A DNA stretch of 64,000 nucleotides, from the NCBI RefSeq assembly GCF_963678635.1, contig NC_087065.1, positions 4,921,209-4,985,208 of the forward strand, given 5' to 3'. The stretch comes from Symsagittifera roscoffensis. Taxonomy: Eukaryota > Xenacoelomorpha > Acoela > Convolutidae. Below are positions 11,101-22,520 of this stretch, piece by piece. The notes beneath the pieces were generated by a model. That model worked only from the letters and a program-made list of their open reading frames with translations, was not told the origin of the DNA and searched no databases. Positions within the stretch are counted from its first letter, which is position 1, and every line of letters starts with the position of its first letter. Both the position numbers and the translations under genes were made by a program.

Positions 11101-14100
11101 GGTGAAATTTTGTATTCGGATCTGCTTTAGTTTTGTTTCTTTTTTTGTTTTCAATTTACGTGTCGGAACGATCAAAGAGAATAAAAAAATATAAAAAGAA
11201 TAATGACCGCGCCCTTGTTGCAGAATCCGCTTGCAGTTCACAAAATACACGGTTTGGCACCGCAAATAAATATCGCAATGGTTTAAAAACTGGTTAAAAA
11301 TTTTTGAGATTTAGTCGAGTGAGTAACGCGACAAGTAACGCTCGTTATATTGAAATTAACTGTTTTTTTCTTCGTTATATTTTTATTTTGAAATCAATTA
11401 TCAATTATTGGATAAAAAATCTAATTTAACTCTGAAGAAACTAGTTTTGGATGATTCGCTTAGCGCTTAAAATCAATTTTGCAAAAAAGAAATACTGAGC
11501 AAAAACTTAGAATAAACTTTGAAATTTATTACTTAGGCTAAATTTTTTTTTTGCATTTTTGTTTTTATTCATTTTTATGTGACACAGTTTGTCAATTATG
11601 CTTAATTTACTGACTTTCTACGCGACCATAAAGTTCCCACACCACCAATACAAACGACATTAGTTTAAGGAAAATAGAAACAAAATATTTTAATTAATAT
11701 GGTCGGAACATTTTCTGCTACTTGCACAGCAACCAGCTATCTTTATTGTTTTTACTTTTCTTTTTATCATTTCAAAAAAATTTCAAAAAAATGTCAATGG
11801 GAGCATCCAGTTTTAAATTTTCAAAAAGATTTAAGTGCATTTTGAGCAATAAAAATGATTTTTCAAAAACACAAAAATTTCTAAAAGAAATATTTGATGC
11901 TTTAAAAAATTCCATTAAAATAATTTCATTTAAATTTGAAAACCATAAAGCCTGCAACCTGCAACAAAAAGCTGAGATTCATTGCATAACAATACAATAA
12001 AAAGAACGCAAATAAGAAATCCGTTTAACCTGCTTGTATTTTTTTCTGGCAAAAAATTTGTATGCATAAAAGTGTTTTGGTTGATCGTACTATATTCTGT
12101 TCTGTTGATTTGTTTTATGTAAACTCGGGAAAAAATGCAAAAACCAATGACAGATTTCAATTTTATCAGTTGGAGAGTGTTCTCATTGAATTTTGACTTG
12201 TCAAAGCAATCAGAGTTCAAAGTAGCCGTTGTTGTAAAACATTATAAATATTGCCATTTATATAAAAGTAACAAAGTCTCCGAGCTTATTTTGATGTAAC
12301 TTGACACAAGCTTAAGCGCTGAAAAGTGTGAAAGTCAACGCATTTTATGTCACTTGCAAATTTTATCTAGCAAAGAATGGTTCGAAATCTTATTATTTTC
12401 AATCAAAAAATTTTCTCAGGATAGCAGAAGTCACATATTTTCAGTACTTCCTCTCAACTAAGTAAAATTATGCTTTGTATAACTTGGAATCAGATGATTG
12501 AACTATGAAGGCTATACCCACACAGACAAACTTGAGATTGAAATCGATTAAAATCATTTTTTTTTGTGGATAACAAATTTGAAAGGGCAGCCAAGTCCAT
12601 CAAAATCTCACTAAAATTTATTTTATGTAACTGTTCCTTTTATTTCAAAACTTGAGCAAATTTTTTTTTCAAAAAAAACTCCACCGGAGCTACAAAATTC
12701 AGTCGAGGACAGTTCTTTTACCGCAAACTATTGTGATGAAGAGAAATTTTCTTGAGTTTTGCAAATTTAAGGGCTCTTGTTGTATGAAAAGGCAAACTAT
12801 GCAAGTTTTCCTCAAATGTTCTAGGAGCAACTAATTTGTGCAAAAGACACATAATTGAAAAACTCAATATAAAAACTAAATTTTCGCGCAATAAATTTTC
12901 AGATTAGTTGTACTCTTTCTTTATACTCTAGTTACATTTTTTTGTATACTCTAATTATACTCTTACTAGAGTTTCTTTTCAGGCCAAACGTCAGCAAGAA
13001 AGTCAAATGAAAAGCATACCAATTGATTTTAATCCAGCTTTCTCTATTATTTATAACCGAGAAAACTTGAATTTAATCCGTATCGAGTCGATTAAAAGCG
13101 ACATTTTTGTTATCAAATCCGTATGAAATTGAAACCAAAATTTTGACAAAAAAGGATTTAAATTAATTTAGAAGGATTAAAAGGATTAAATTAATTGAAT
13201 TTATATCATACTTTTGTATTTATATCACACTTTTGTATCATACTATATCAATTTTACATCGGTACAAACCAGTTTTTAGGTTCTTGTCACATTAAATGCA
13301 TAAAATTGGTTGCATTTCATTTTTTGTTAGTATGAGTATTTTATTGAGTCAAAATGACGTGAAAAAAAAATATTTTTAAAATAATGCCTCAATTTTTCAG
13401 TAAAAACGCTATGTAATATGTTTGATTTCTGATAAGAGACCAAATCAGCTCTTAACGAGGATAGCGGGTTACTGTGTAAGTAGCACAGAATGTTCGGACC
13501 ATAGTTTAAAATGATGTAAAACAATTTCAAAATTGTTTAGCAGAAATTTGTCAGTTTTTGAAATTCTGGATTACCAAAACGGCCAAAAACGGCGCTAAAA
13601 AACTAAGAAAACTTAAAAAAATAGCTTGAATGAATTTATTTTCTTCGGCCTAAATTAAGTATAAATAAGTTATTGTAGGCATGCATGCTGACCTTATTAG
13701 CTCGAAATCAATCCAAAAATCAAAAGCTTCAATTTTTTTTTGTGAAATATTTTTCAAAATTTTAAAATGTTTTAAATAAGACTGAAGTGGCTTCATATGA
13801 TCCTCACTCAATTTATTCCAATGATTCTTTGTGGTACCTGTTTTTGCGTGGATAACAAAAAGTTTCAAATAACTAAACACACCCGAATACAAAGTTCCTC
13901 CTCATTTTCAATGGTCTGAACAAAATCGACATAATTCAGGACAAATAAAATACACGACAATTTTCACAGACAGTAACCCAAATAGTTTTTGTTGTGTCTT
14001 TCTTTCCAAATCAACCATTTTTGGATCAGTAGTAACTTCTCGTTTTTATAAATTTCAAAACTATCAAATAAAAAACACAACCAGTGTCTCCAGCTAAAAT

Positions 14101-15330
14101 TTCAAAAACAAATAGCAATTCTGATTATTTTTCATTTTTATGACGACATGAAAACAGCCATGAATGTCCCGACTATACTTCTTAAGGTATTTGGCGCATT
14201 AATAACATAAAAAAACTAAATGAAATAAATTAAATATTTAAAAAAAATAAATTTAAGATTTTTTATTAAAATCATCCCCCAACACGCCATATAAAGTACA
14301 AAAGAATATATTTTGCTCCTATTAACTAATCAACTATGGCAATTAAGCTTCCTTGAACCAATTTGGAACAATTGCTGCGACGGATTAAATCTCCGCTTAC
14401 GCGTTAATAGCGCGAAATATATCGCTCGTTAATTGTCCCAAATTGGCCAAAATTGCGATCTTTAAACTCCCATAACTTTACAAAAATTGAAATGATTACA
14501 GGTAAAATATGTTTTCATATTTAATCTCAGGACATCAATACCTTTTGAATGATATGTAGAAGTTTCGTCAAAAAAGGAAAGTTTAAAAATCGAAATTTGT
14601 CTCAAGAAAAAAAACCACCCAGAGCACAAATATTCTGTTACTTTCGTTACGAAAGTCGGAACAATAGTGTGTTTACCGCAAAAGTACCAAACACAAAACA
14701 ATGACAATTTTTCCAATTGAGAGAAGTAAGAAAAAACTTCCATCAATGATCAGTAAGTGTACTATGTTTTTTTTGCACAAAAGACATAAATGTGAACCGG
14801 GTTAATACGCCGCTTGCTCGTTAATAGAATTGAAGTTAGATTCAAATCACCATAATTATACTAAAATCTTCGTTCTTTTTTTTTAGTTTTTAGCTTAGTC
14901 ATGGATTTTTTTTTTCACATAATGCCAGAAACTTCGCAAAAAATGCCAATAAAAAGCCAGAATAACTCAGCGGAATAACTCAACGATAAAAAGTTTTGCT
15001 CAACAAATTAATCCAGCCTTAAAAAAGAACTGCGCTCTACAACATAATTAAGTCTGGAATGTGGGAAAATAGTACCAAACGGGCTATGAAACCAAAGCTA
15101 GTTAATTAATTAATCAAATTGCTACCAAACATTAGTTTTCAGAAGGCCAGGAACTCAACTATGAAGACTGGTGTCATCTCTGGACGCGAGGGCCACAAGT
15201 AGGCGATCCGGACCCAATGAGTGATTTCCCAGACCCAGAGCAGTTCCTGGCGGCCTGCTACTCGTACTACTATGCGTATTTCAATTCCTACGACCCGCAG
15301 AACAATCCTTACTATTATCAGCCGAAATAA
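8109..15330 (+). CDS. Small single-pass membrane protein, paralog 2 (three exons)
   Basis: Unrecognised family. Proposed exons: 8,109-8,130 (MSNNLNK, donor G|GTAAGT, phase 1), 10,803-11,063 (acceptor TTTTAG, donor G|GTGCGT, phase 1) and 15,143-15,330 (acceptor TTTCAG, stop TAA). Joined length is 471 nt, 156 residues plus stop. The membrane exon has a basic lead, then GGIVVIVATGIVVGIIIYV, an acidic stalk (SDSDENYSDSD) and sequons NSS, NYS and NVT. The last exon carries NYEDWC, GDPDP, DFPD, FLAAC and a Tyr/Asn/Pro-rich tail. From the acceptor to the GG before the membrane segment the two paralogs align without gaps (21 residues), and their last exons align without gaps for 38 residues with 19 identities. 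Intron 1 holds the 8.57-9.99 kb array; intron 2 is 4.08 kb. The first exon is the weakest part. Type II topology is inferred; function unknown. Confidence 0.55.
8571..9988. mobile_element. hAT-like inverted-repeat element expanded into a 345-bp tandem array
   Basis: The left end near 8,571 (GGCGCGGATCTAGG) and the right end (CCTTAAATCCGCTACTG) are inverted versions of a terminal motif common in invertebrate hAT-type MITEs (CAGGGGCGGATC). Inside, a unit starting CCAAATTGGTTTT begins at 8,620, 8,968, 9,312 and 9,656, so there are four units with periods of 348, 344 and 344 bp. Each ends in G/C-homopolymer runs and a residual right terminus. The units are similar but not identical. The array lies in the proposed first intron of the second membrane-protein gene. 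Confidence 0.6.
9989..10450. other. AT-rich intronic stretch
   Basis: No supported feature is seen between the array and the inverted repeat at 10,457. Confidence 0.45.
10457..10625. repeat. Nested inverted repeat
   Basis: Outer arms GCGACAATTCGTA (10,457-10,469) and TACGAATTGTCGC (10,613-10,625) are perfect inverted copies. Inner arms CATTTCGATT (10,478-10,487) and AATCGAAATG (10,541-10,550) are also perfect. Three CAAGTAG words lie in the loop (10,496-10,525). This may be a small inverted-repeat element or a cruciform-capable site. It lies 178 bp before the membrane exon at 10,803. Confidence 0.5.
11090..11770. repeat. Intron segment resembling 61.4-62.6 kb
   Basis: Two collinear blocks of intron 2 match the right end of the window. 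The first is about 11,103-11,170 against 61,427-61,478 (GTATTCGG then T-rich DNA). The second is about 11,568-11,770 against 62,365-62,580 (ACTTTCTACGCG, GGTCGGAA, CAGCAACC). This suggests descent from one duplicated locus. Confidence 0.4.
11771..14155. other. AT-rich intronic DNA, no feature supported
   Basis: The stretch lies within the long second intron of the membrane-protein gene. Small open frames here are poly-Lys/Phe/Asn products of AT-rich sequence. Short tandem words such as CTTTTGTAT/ATCA near 13,210-13,245 are the only local structure seen. Confidence 0.4.
14160..14665. mobile_element. Inverted-repeat element, family of 16,383
   Basis: The segment runs from GAATGTCCCGACT to CGGAACAATA and is a diverged copy of 16,383-16,862, sharing the phrases AATTTGGA, AAGCTTCCTT and GCGCGAAATA. 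The ends are short inverted repeats around TGTTCCGACT. Both copies contain a similar minus-strand open frame, but these are full of Phe/Leu/Ser and broken at different points, so I do not annotate a gene. Confidence 0.45.
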
Positions 15331-16382
15331 ATGGACAAAACAATTGTATTAACTTAAACTGCCCAAATTAAAAGACATTGAAAGTATGAAAAACGAAGTA
15401 ACAAGTGGAATTATTCATTTAATTATTAAATAGGTTATATTACAATTATTCTGGGCCGTCTAAGTAAAAAACCACAAAATTTCTCAATATCAAAATTAAT
15501 AAAGAGCGAAAAGCGATATCGACTTTGATGAATTTTTAGATCAAAAAGTGAATAAGATCTCCTCTCAAATAAAGTTTCAACTCCTTCATTTTTGAAGAAA
15601 ATTTATGATGCAATTTTAGGTTGTCAACTTTTTCAATTGTCTGTCAATTATCTGTCGGTCAGACTGTTTCTTTTCAGTTTTGTCTGATCACTGAAAAAGG
15701 GAGAATAATTGCCTTTGGGCGTTTTAATCTTTTCGCCATTTAAACTCAGATCCAACAGATACTCCTTGGAACGAGTCGACTAATTATCATATTAAAGCCC
15801 TTAAGTCATGACTTGAAGTTCAAAAAATTTGTAATAATTAAGGCTCAACAGTGTCGAAAGAATTAGTTTGAGTTTTTCACTCTCTAGCGAGATTTCGAGA
15901 AGTAAAATAGCAAAGAGTTGCTATCATCGGAAAATTTTCACGACGTTTTCTCTATCAAAACGTTTTTTAATAATTGAAAAAAATCTGTAAAAATTATACA
16001 GAATCTGTAAAATTTAAACATCAATCAAGCGAAAACGATCAGCCGTGAGTTAAGATGGAATCTGTCTGTCGTGACTATAATTTCTAACGTAGAAAAGGGG
16101 CAAAACTCAAAAGAGGGCAATTATATCACTGGTTAGAGCTGGTCGCTGTTTGCAAAAGAACTATAAGTTATCAAACCTACTGGTCATTGATGAGGAAAGG
16201 ATTTTTTTTTTGGAAACTTAAGCTATTGCAAATAGCGTTAAATCAAAAATTTGGTAGGCTGGAGGACAGAAAACGGAATCCGGGCTAATATCCTGTTTCA
16301 GATTTAGTAAGTGTCGAAAACTATACACATCAGAAAAAGTAAAAAAGAAATCAAGACTGGTCTTATCAGTGCAGAGCCCTGA

Positions 16383-16862
16383 ATGTTCCGACTGCCTGTT
16401 AAGGTCTATGGAGCAGTAATAACCTGAAAAAAATTTAAAAAAAAGAAATAACTGATTTTTTTTTTAAATTTGAGATATTATATAAAAACCATCCTCCCAC
16501 TCGCCATTTAAATTACAAAGTGATAGATTTCGCTCCAACTAACAAATCAATTTTGGCGAATAAGCTTCCTTCAACCAATTTGGAGCTATTTCTAAGACGA
16601 ATTGAATCCCCGCTCAGGCGATAATAGCGCGAAATACATGGCGCGTTAATTGTCTCAAATTGGCAAAAATAACACTCTTTAAACCTTCATAACTTTACAA
16701 CTTTACAAAAAATGATCACAGGTGAAATAATTACTTTCGAATGATATGGAAAAAAATTCCGTGAAAAAGGGCTAGTTGAAACGTCGAAATTTGCCTGAAG
16801 AAAAAAAAACACCGCAAGCACAAATATTCCGTTACTTTCGTTACAAAAGTCGGAACAATAGC
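16383..16862. mobile_element. Inverted-repeat element in unit 1
   Basis: The left end GAATGTTCCGACTGCC is matched by the inverted right end GTCGGAACAATA, so about 10 bp (TGTTCCGACT) form the termini. The interior is AT-rich with no transposase. Relatives are at 14,160 (diverged), 32,504 (unit 2 copy), and near 26,360 and 61,795 (partial, sharing GGGCAAAGC and ATGTT). Confidence 0.45.
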
Positions 16863-17086
16863 TCAGTCTGGAATGTGGGGAAACTTTCATTCTTGTTTTT
16901 TTTCCAAATGTGTACAGTGTATGTTTTTTATGTTTATTGCTTCAATGAAATCAAAGAATTGAAAAATTTAGAGATGCACCAATAGCGCTACTAAATAATT
17001 TTAACACTCAGTCTCACTAAGACTAGCAAAAAAAATTTACCCAACTTCTCTCAAGCAAGCTGACAAGCAACAAAAAAAAATCATGA

Positions 17087-17254
17087 CAAGTTTGGGCACT
17101 AACGGAGTTAAAACGCAAGCTCTCATTTGGAGGCACAAAAACTGAGAGAAAGGAAGCAGCACAAACTGTCGACAAAGGAAGTGTTTTACCGGAGACAAAA
17201 CTGGCATCAGTACAGATGGGCAAATTGACTGACTCTTTTCCAGCCCGCTTTTGA
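17087..17254 (+). other. Coding-like 55-codon stretch
   Basis: Between TGA at 17,084 and TGA at 17,252 one plus frame encodes protein-like sequence, including TELKRKLSFGGTKTERKEAA and ETKLASVQMGKLTDSFPARF. It is less AT-rich than its surroundings. No start codon, splice site or family is recognised. The unit 2 copy lies at about 33,208-33,375. Confidence 0.25.
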
Positions 17255-18179
17255 TTTTCTGAAAACTGATATTTAAAAGCCCATTTTAAATGAATTTTGA
17301 TGATCTAAGCTGTAATAAAAGTTTCGGCACCGACAACTGAACAAGTTTTTACAATATTTTTCTGCTGTATCAAAATTTGCAAATTGCCTCTTTGACAATT
17401 TTAAAGCAATTTTAATTAGTTATCTTACGAAGGGATGGGAAATTGAAAAGGAGTGCCAAGTCACTGTGTGTAATTGAGTTTTATGGGTCTCGACAATTTT
17501 AATACAAATTAATTGAACAAAATTGCACTGTCAAGTCACAGCGACCGGAAAATTTAACTTCTAAATGTGACAAAAAAGCTTGTTACTGATTTCGACAATC
17601 AAGAAGACTGAATTTTCAAGCATTAATTTTAGTTAACCGATATCTGCCTTATATTATGAGGCCAAACTGCGCTTTTTATGATTTTTCACGGGATTCTACA
17701 AGAGACCGAAAACAGATTTATTGCAGAATCCGAAACTCTGCTAGTTTTTTTGATATTCTTTTATTGTTTTCGATTTGAATTTTGAACACTGTGTGTCTCA
17801 AAATCGCTCAAATAACACGCGAAATTGTGGCATCTCCAACCAATTTTGCTGAACCAGGTTGTGGAATCCACGAAAAAGTTTTAATACATATGTTTAGTCA
17901 AATTACACTGTAGCGGAATCCGCTATTGTAAGTGGAATCACTAATTGCTGGCCAAATCAGCAAAATGTAAATGGAACTCACGAAATTGCTTACTTTTACG
18001 AAATCCGCTCACACTTTCCGGAAACTTTTGTTTTGCGCCACGTGCAAAATTTTGAAAGAAAAATGCCCAAAAAGACAAAAAAAAGTGGATGTCGTAAAAA
18101 AGTACCAAACGGGGGGACACTTTGGTTGAATAAGTGATCGAATCCCTGAGAAACTCGATTCCCGTAAAATAATACCTTG

Positions 18180-18421
18180 TGTTATATGCCAATCTGACAC
18201 TTGACAACCATCTTAGATTACTTTAATTTTTCACATGCAATCAGGAAAACTCCGGGAAAGAAATTGAAAACCAGAATTCAGAAAATACAAAATCGGGAAA
18301 ACGCAAAACTGAATTACCAAACACGTGCAACCAACTAATTTATAATCAAATCAACGTTTAAAGCAAGAAAAAGCTCAAATAGACCGTGTAAACTAGAAGT
18401 GGTTACAAGCTCGTTTTCTAT
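18180..18421 (+). repeat. 5' LTR of BEL/Pao, unit 1
   Basis: The LTR starts TGTTATATGCC and ends GTTTTCTAT. It aligns without gaps to 24,379-24,620. The element lacks the usual terminal CA, so the exact right boundary is set by the ACCTTG duplication and by loss of similarity. Confidence 0.75.
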
Positions 18422-18422
18422 A

Positions 18423-18440
18423 TGGCACTCAGCTAAATTG
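18423..18440 (+). other. Putative primer-binding site
   Basis: TGGCACTCAGCTAAATTG begins one base after the 5' LTR. A TGG start is normal for sites pairing with a tRNA 3' CCA end. I cannot assign the tRNA. Confidence 0.45.
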
Positions 18441-18842
18441 CCAGAAACCGTACCTTTGCTCTACCCCTTGACCGATCTGGAAGCACAATTTGTATCTAGT
18501 GCCAAGCAAGGACCACTCGTTTTGCACTTGCTTAAGAGTTTAAAAAAAACATTAAAAAATTGGTTTAACAATTCGGACCCCCATTGCATAATTTTGGTAG
18601 CGGGACGTTATTTTTACGTTTGGTTTATAATATTTTCCGCCTGTTTAAGTATCGGAACGAACTAATATCAAGACTTTATAACTTTCAATTGCTTTGTTTA
18701 TTTCGTTTTACTTATTTGAAAATATATGCTGCATTGTTCTTTTGCTTCGTTCCTTTCAAGTTTAGGTCTAGCTATCTAGGACAGGAACTAACAAAGTAGG
18801 TCAAAACTACGACTGGACACGACAGCTACAATAACTGCAACG

Positions 18843-19403
18843 ATGACAACAATCAGCTACGGCAAACTAGCCATACCCAACAAAACCTCTCTCCCCCAGA
18901 GAAATCTACTAATCGCCCAACTAGAGCGCCTCTTCAGACGAGTACGAAAAGCCATCAATGACATCAAAACGATTTACAACATAGCTGTTTCAGAAACCGA
19001 GATGAAGAAAATTCTCAGCAATTTGGAAGACGCCACTACGTACCATGTAGACCACCCGACTGAACGCGCCACAGCGGAGGATTTCATCAACCGCTTCACT
19101 GATATACAAAATGAACACGACAATATCATGGATGAATTTAGACAAATGCTGCAAGAAAATACAGCAAAGACAATTCCACAATTTCAGCCACAACAGAAAA
19201 TTTATGCCACGACAGTTCAAGCACCTCAGACAGCTGATTCAGTGCAACAACAAACAATACTAGATCAGGATTCCAGCCAGACGTCAACATTATCTAGCAG
19301 CAGCCATCAGTCCGGATCATCAGCACAGCAAACAGTAGAGGACCAAACACTTCAGATAGCCAAAATACTCAGCAGCAAGTCCCGCAGCCAGGCTTCGAAA
19401 TAA
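18843..19403 (+). pseudogene. BEL/Pao gag, N-terminal part
   Basis: An ATG opens 186 codons beginning MTTISYGKLAIPNKT. The first 110 residues are helical and charged (RRVRKAINDIKTIYNIAVSE, EDFINRFTDIQNEHDNIMDE), as is usual in the BEL/Pao Gag N-terminus. The rest is a Gln/Ser/Thr-rich linker. The frame stops at TAA just after KSRSQASK, before the conserved Gag core, which follows about 120 bp later in another frame, so gag is split by frameshift or stop. The unit 2 copy at 34,966-35,526 translates identically. Confidence 0.75.
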
Positions 19404-19499
19404 ACAGACCGCCGTTACAACAAAAAGAACACGACACCACCAACGCAAGCATCAGCTTCAACATAGTTAGGGCATAGTTACAGAACAGCAGTTCATTCC

Positions 19500-19767
19500 A
19501 GCAGAAGCATCTCAGACATCGCGAACGAACTACAGTCTCAAGACCAGACCCCCAAAACTAAAATTTGAGCCTTTCGACGGAAAATCCATGAAATGGAGGA
19601 TGTGGTTTGGTTTCTTCGAAGCAACTATCTTCAATCAACCCATCTCGGACGCCGAAAAGATGACTCATCTGCTAACTTTAACGACTGGAAAAGCAAATCA
19701 AGCTATTTCCGCTTACTCCTGCAACAGCACTGTGTACAAAGCTGCCCTCCAAAAACTACGACGATGA
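19500..19767 (+). pseudogene. BEL/Pao Gag core (DUF1759-like)
   Basis: The frame reads PKLKFEPFDGKSMKWRMWF followed by DAEKMTHLLTLTTGKANQAI, matching the DUF1759 pattern of Pao Gag (F.G....W..F...F......S...K...L...L.G.A...I). It is open up to TGA at 19,765, which stands where an arginine codon would be expected in a sequence ending RR-stop-YGRP. Confidence 0.75.
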
Positions 19768-20199
19768 TATGGACGACCCGAAATTATCATCAATGACTCG
19801 TCAACAGATTGCAGAGCTTCAAGCAACCATCAATTCAACGCAGGGGATTCATAAATGGAATTCTCTACATTCATCAGTAACATACTTGAAACATTTCAGA
19901 CGCTTGGGTTCAAAGACGATTTGACCTCTACAATAAACGTACAATTTGCCGTCAGCAAATTGCAACACCTTCAGCAGCTTCAGTGGACATAGTACATCAC
20001 CGCCCAGAACATCGACCAGCCAAATCTCATCGCCTTCAACGACTGGACAAGACAGTTTGCATAAGCACCTATGCAACCGCAGCAAATGACCCTGGACTCG
20101 AGCAATTGTCAACAAATAGAGCCAAGTCTTCGACACGCCATCGGCTCTCGACCATCAACCAACAAGCCTTCACCGGAGACTTTTCAAAGTTGGAGTGCG

Positions 20200-20410
20200 A
20201 ACACCCGGCCCCCATGTCCCTTCGACTGCCAGACTCACCGCCCAGCATACTGCAGCAAGTATCGGAATTCATCTTTGGAAGTGAAGAACAGTCTCGTTTT
20301 GGAAAAAAAACTTTGTTAGAATTTTCTTGGACAACATCAAGTGAAAGATTGCACATGCAGCAATTGCAATCAGCATCATCACACAACTCTACACGACAAA
20401 CAACGCATAC
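20200..20410 (+). pseudogene. BEL/Pao Gag zinc-knuckle region
   Basis: The reading frames here contain Cys/His-rich motifs. The clearest is CTCSNCNQHHHTTLHDKQ at about 20,350-20,403, the typical final knuckle of Pao Gag (C.xC...HHTLLH). A TAG at the earlier ...LEKKLC interrupts the region. It would bind genomic RNA in a live element. Confidence 0.65.
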
Positions 20411-20479
20411 AAAAAACACCAAAGTTTAATCCAAACCAGCGACAGAATCAGGTCAACTATCTTGCCAGCCAAAAGAAGA

Positions 20480-21330
20480 TATCAAGGATCAACAGCTTAC
20501 TGCTGCTACTTTTACCAGTCACATTACGACGATGCAACATATACCTTAATGTATATGCCTTTCTTGATACATGAAGTACAAACAGCTACATATCGCAACC
20601 GACAGCAGCATATCTTCAACTGGAGGAAACTAACCATCAGGAACAACTTTTCATAGGAGGTTTCTTCAGCTCGCAAACGATAGACGCTAAGACAGTTGAT
20701 ATTACAGTTAATTCATTTGGAAATAACACTCTAGCATTTGAACTAAACAATGTTCTAATCAAAGAGCACATCAAGAGCCCGAAAAGTTGCACGACATTTG
20801 CAGCCAATACGACCACCTCAAGGGTACTTGTTCTCCAGACTTCAACAAAAACGACGTAGCCCTTGTGATTGGAACGGACAATATTGACCTCATCAGCCCG
20901 AAAACCATCATCAAAGGAAAACAAAATGTTTCCCGAGCAGTCCGTACAGCCCTATGATGGACAATAGCAGGAACGAACAACGTCATTGGAGATTTCTCAA
21001 ACCATCAATCAACAGCCACCCCAATAAAGATATCAAAAGACGACACACAAAAATCGGATCTTCTCGCTTGATTCTGGCGAATGGAAACCTACGCCACATC
21101 AACTGAAATAACAATGTCATCAAACAAAAGACACGCTATGCAAACACTTCGTAAAACCATACCATAAGACAACCGCTACCAACTCGGACTTCTGTGGAAA
21201 CCAAATACGAATCTTCCCAACAACTATAGAGCAGCAATTGCCCAATACCACCGAATGAAAATACAACTTAACAAGAATTCAGAAAAACTGGCCCTCTACC
21301 AGGATATATTTGACAAGGATCTCAGCAGGC
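20480..21330 (+). pseudogene. BEL/Pao retropepsin and pre-RT region
   Basis: The aspartic protease active site is readable as AFLDT, then TGA at 20,572-20,574, then STNSYIS; the stop occupies the invariant glycine of the D-T/S-G triad. Downstream, VALVIGTDNIDLISPK resembles the conserved flap-proximal region (LIG.D). NRYQLGLLWK near 21,178 matches the segment before the RT in Pao polyproteins (D.RY..GLPW). Additional stops (TGA, TAA) punctuate the frame in both units. Confidence 0.65.
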
Positions 21331-21399
21331 ACTTAGAAGGAAAATAAAGCCAGACGAAATACCTTCAACAGGATGGATTTCACCTGAACTTGGCGTAAT

Positions 21400-21938
21400 C
21401 AAACCAAACAAACCAGGAAAACTGTTTCCAATGTCAAATCCAAATGTAAAGGAATTTGCTTAAATGACATGCTGCTCAATGGACCTGACTTGCTCTGCAA
21501 TCTACTAGCAGTAAGTCTCCAATTTTGCGAACGAAAGCATCCCATCACTGCCGACATTGAAAGGATGAACATGCAGGTTTCTGTTAACCCCGACGACAGA
21601 AAATTTCTTCATTTCCTCTGGGGAACGAAAGAACCCAAATGTTTTGACTACACTCGATTCGCCTTTGGAGCCAAATGTTCTCCTACTTGTGCAATTTACG
21701 CATTAAGAAATTGCACAGACGATAATTGTTCGAAGCCACCGACGACATCGACACCGCAGTGAAAATCATAGAAGACCTTCGACACGTACTACAACAAGGA
21801 AGCTTCAACCTGAAGAAAGGGATGACTACGGATCATAGAATTCTGCAAACAACACCAGAAGAACATAAATCCATCACTGCAGACGAAATCAAGGACTCCA
21901 AATCTTCAAGCGAACTCTCGGAATACGATGGAGAGTAA
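21400..21938 (+). pseudogene. BEL/Pao reverse transcriptase lacking motif C
   Basis: RT motifs are readable: GICLNDMLLNGPDLLCN, then motif A as ITADIERMNMQVSV (catalytic Asp in ADIE), FLHFLWG, and motif B region FAFGAKCSPTCAIYAL. The frame then shifts at about 21,728, from ALRNCTDDN directly into FEATDDIDTAVKIIEDL, so about 15-20 residues that should hold the Y.DD motif are gone. The same deletion is in unit 2. The enzyme could not polymerise DNA. Confidence 0.8.
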
Positions 21939-21939
21939 G

Positions 21940-22520
21940 TAAGGATACACTCAGCTTCAACACTGACAAGTTACACGAACTCGCCCAGAAGAAACCGACA
22001 CAACGGAACCTACTTTGCGCAGCCTTTTCAATCTTTGACCCAATTGGAGTAGCAGCACCTTTTACTATTCGACTACGAATAATTCAGCAAGCAATTTGGA
22101 GAAAAGGAATGAAGTGGGACGACCAAATTACCCGAGACTTGATACCTGAACTTTTTGAGCTTCTCGACGAGAGAAACGATCTACAGACAGTAGAAATACC
22201 TCGACACAACTTTAAATACAGCAACGACAACATCCCTCTCCATGTTTTTTCAGATGCCTCCTACAGCGCCCTAGCAGCAGTTGCTTATTTTGTGTACAGC
22301 AAGTGTCACTCGACAAATCAGCAGCGCATTTGTTGTAGGAAAAGCTCGAGTGGCTCCTCTAAAACAGCAACCAATAACTAAATTCGAAATGAAAGCCGCA
22401 GTTTTTAGTGCTCGCCACGCAAAGTTCATTCGCAAAGAACAAAGGATTGACATCAGCTCTACGCATATGTGGACCGACAGCACAGCAGCGCTTCAGTGGT
22501 TAAACGACAACAAACTTATG
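21940..22520 (+). pseudogene. BEL/Pao post-RT and RNase H region
   Basis: LLCAAFSIFDPIGVAAPFTI and HVFSDASYSALAAVAYF match the conserved region between RT and RNase H in Pao polyproteins (FDPLG...P, FSDAS..A). After a frameshift near 22,300, the RNase H part continues with FEMKAAVFSARHAKFI and MWTDSTAALQWLND (WTDS core). Confidence 0.75.

Noticed and set aside
14462-14746. Minus-strand frames at 14,462 and 16,687 as related genes
   Set aside because: They are similar because both lie in copies of one inverted-repeat element; they are Phe/Ser-rich, of different length and lack a transposase signature.
19983-20429. 148-codon plus frame and 117-codon minus frame over the BEL gag
   Set aside because: Both overlap the frame carrying the Gag zinc knuckle and have no motif of their own; they are shadows.
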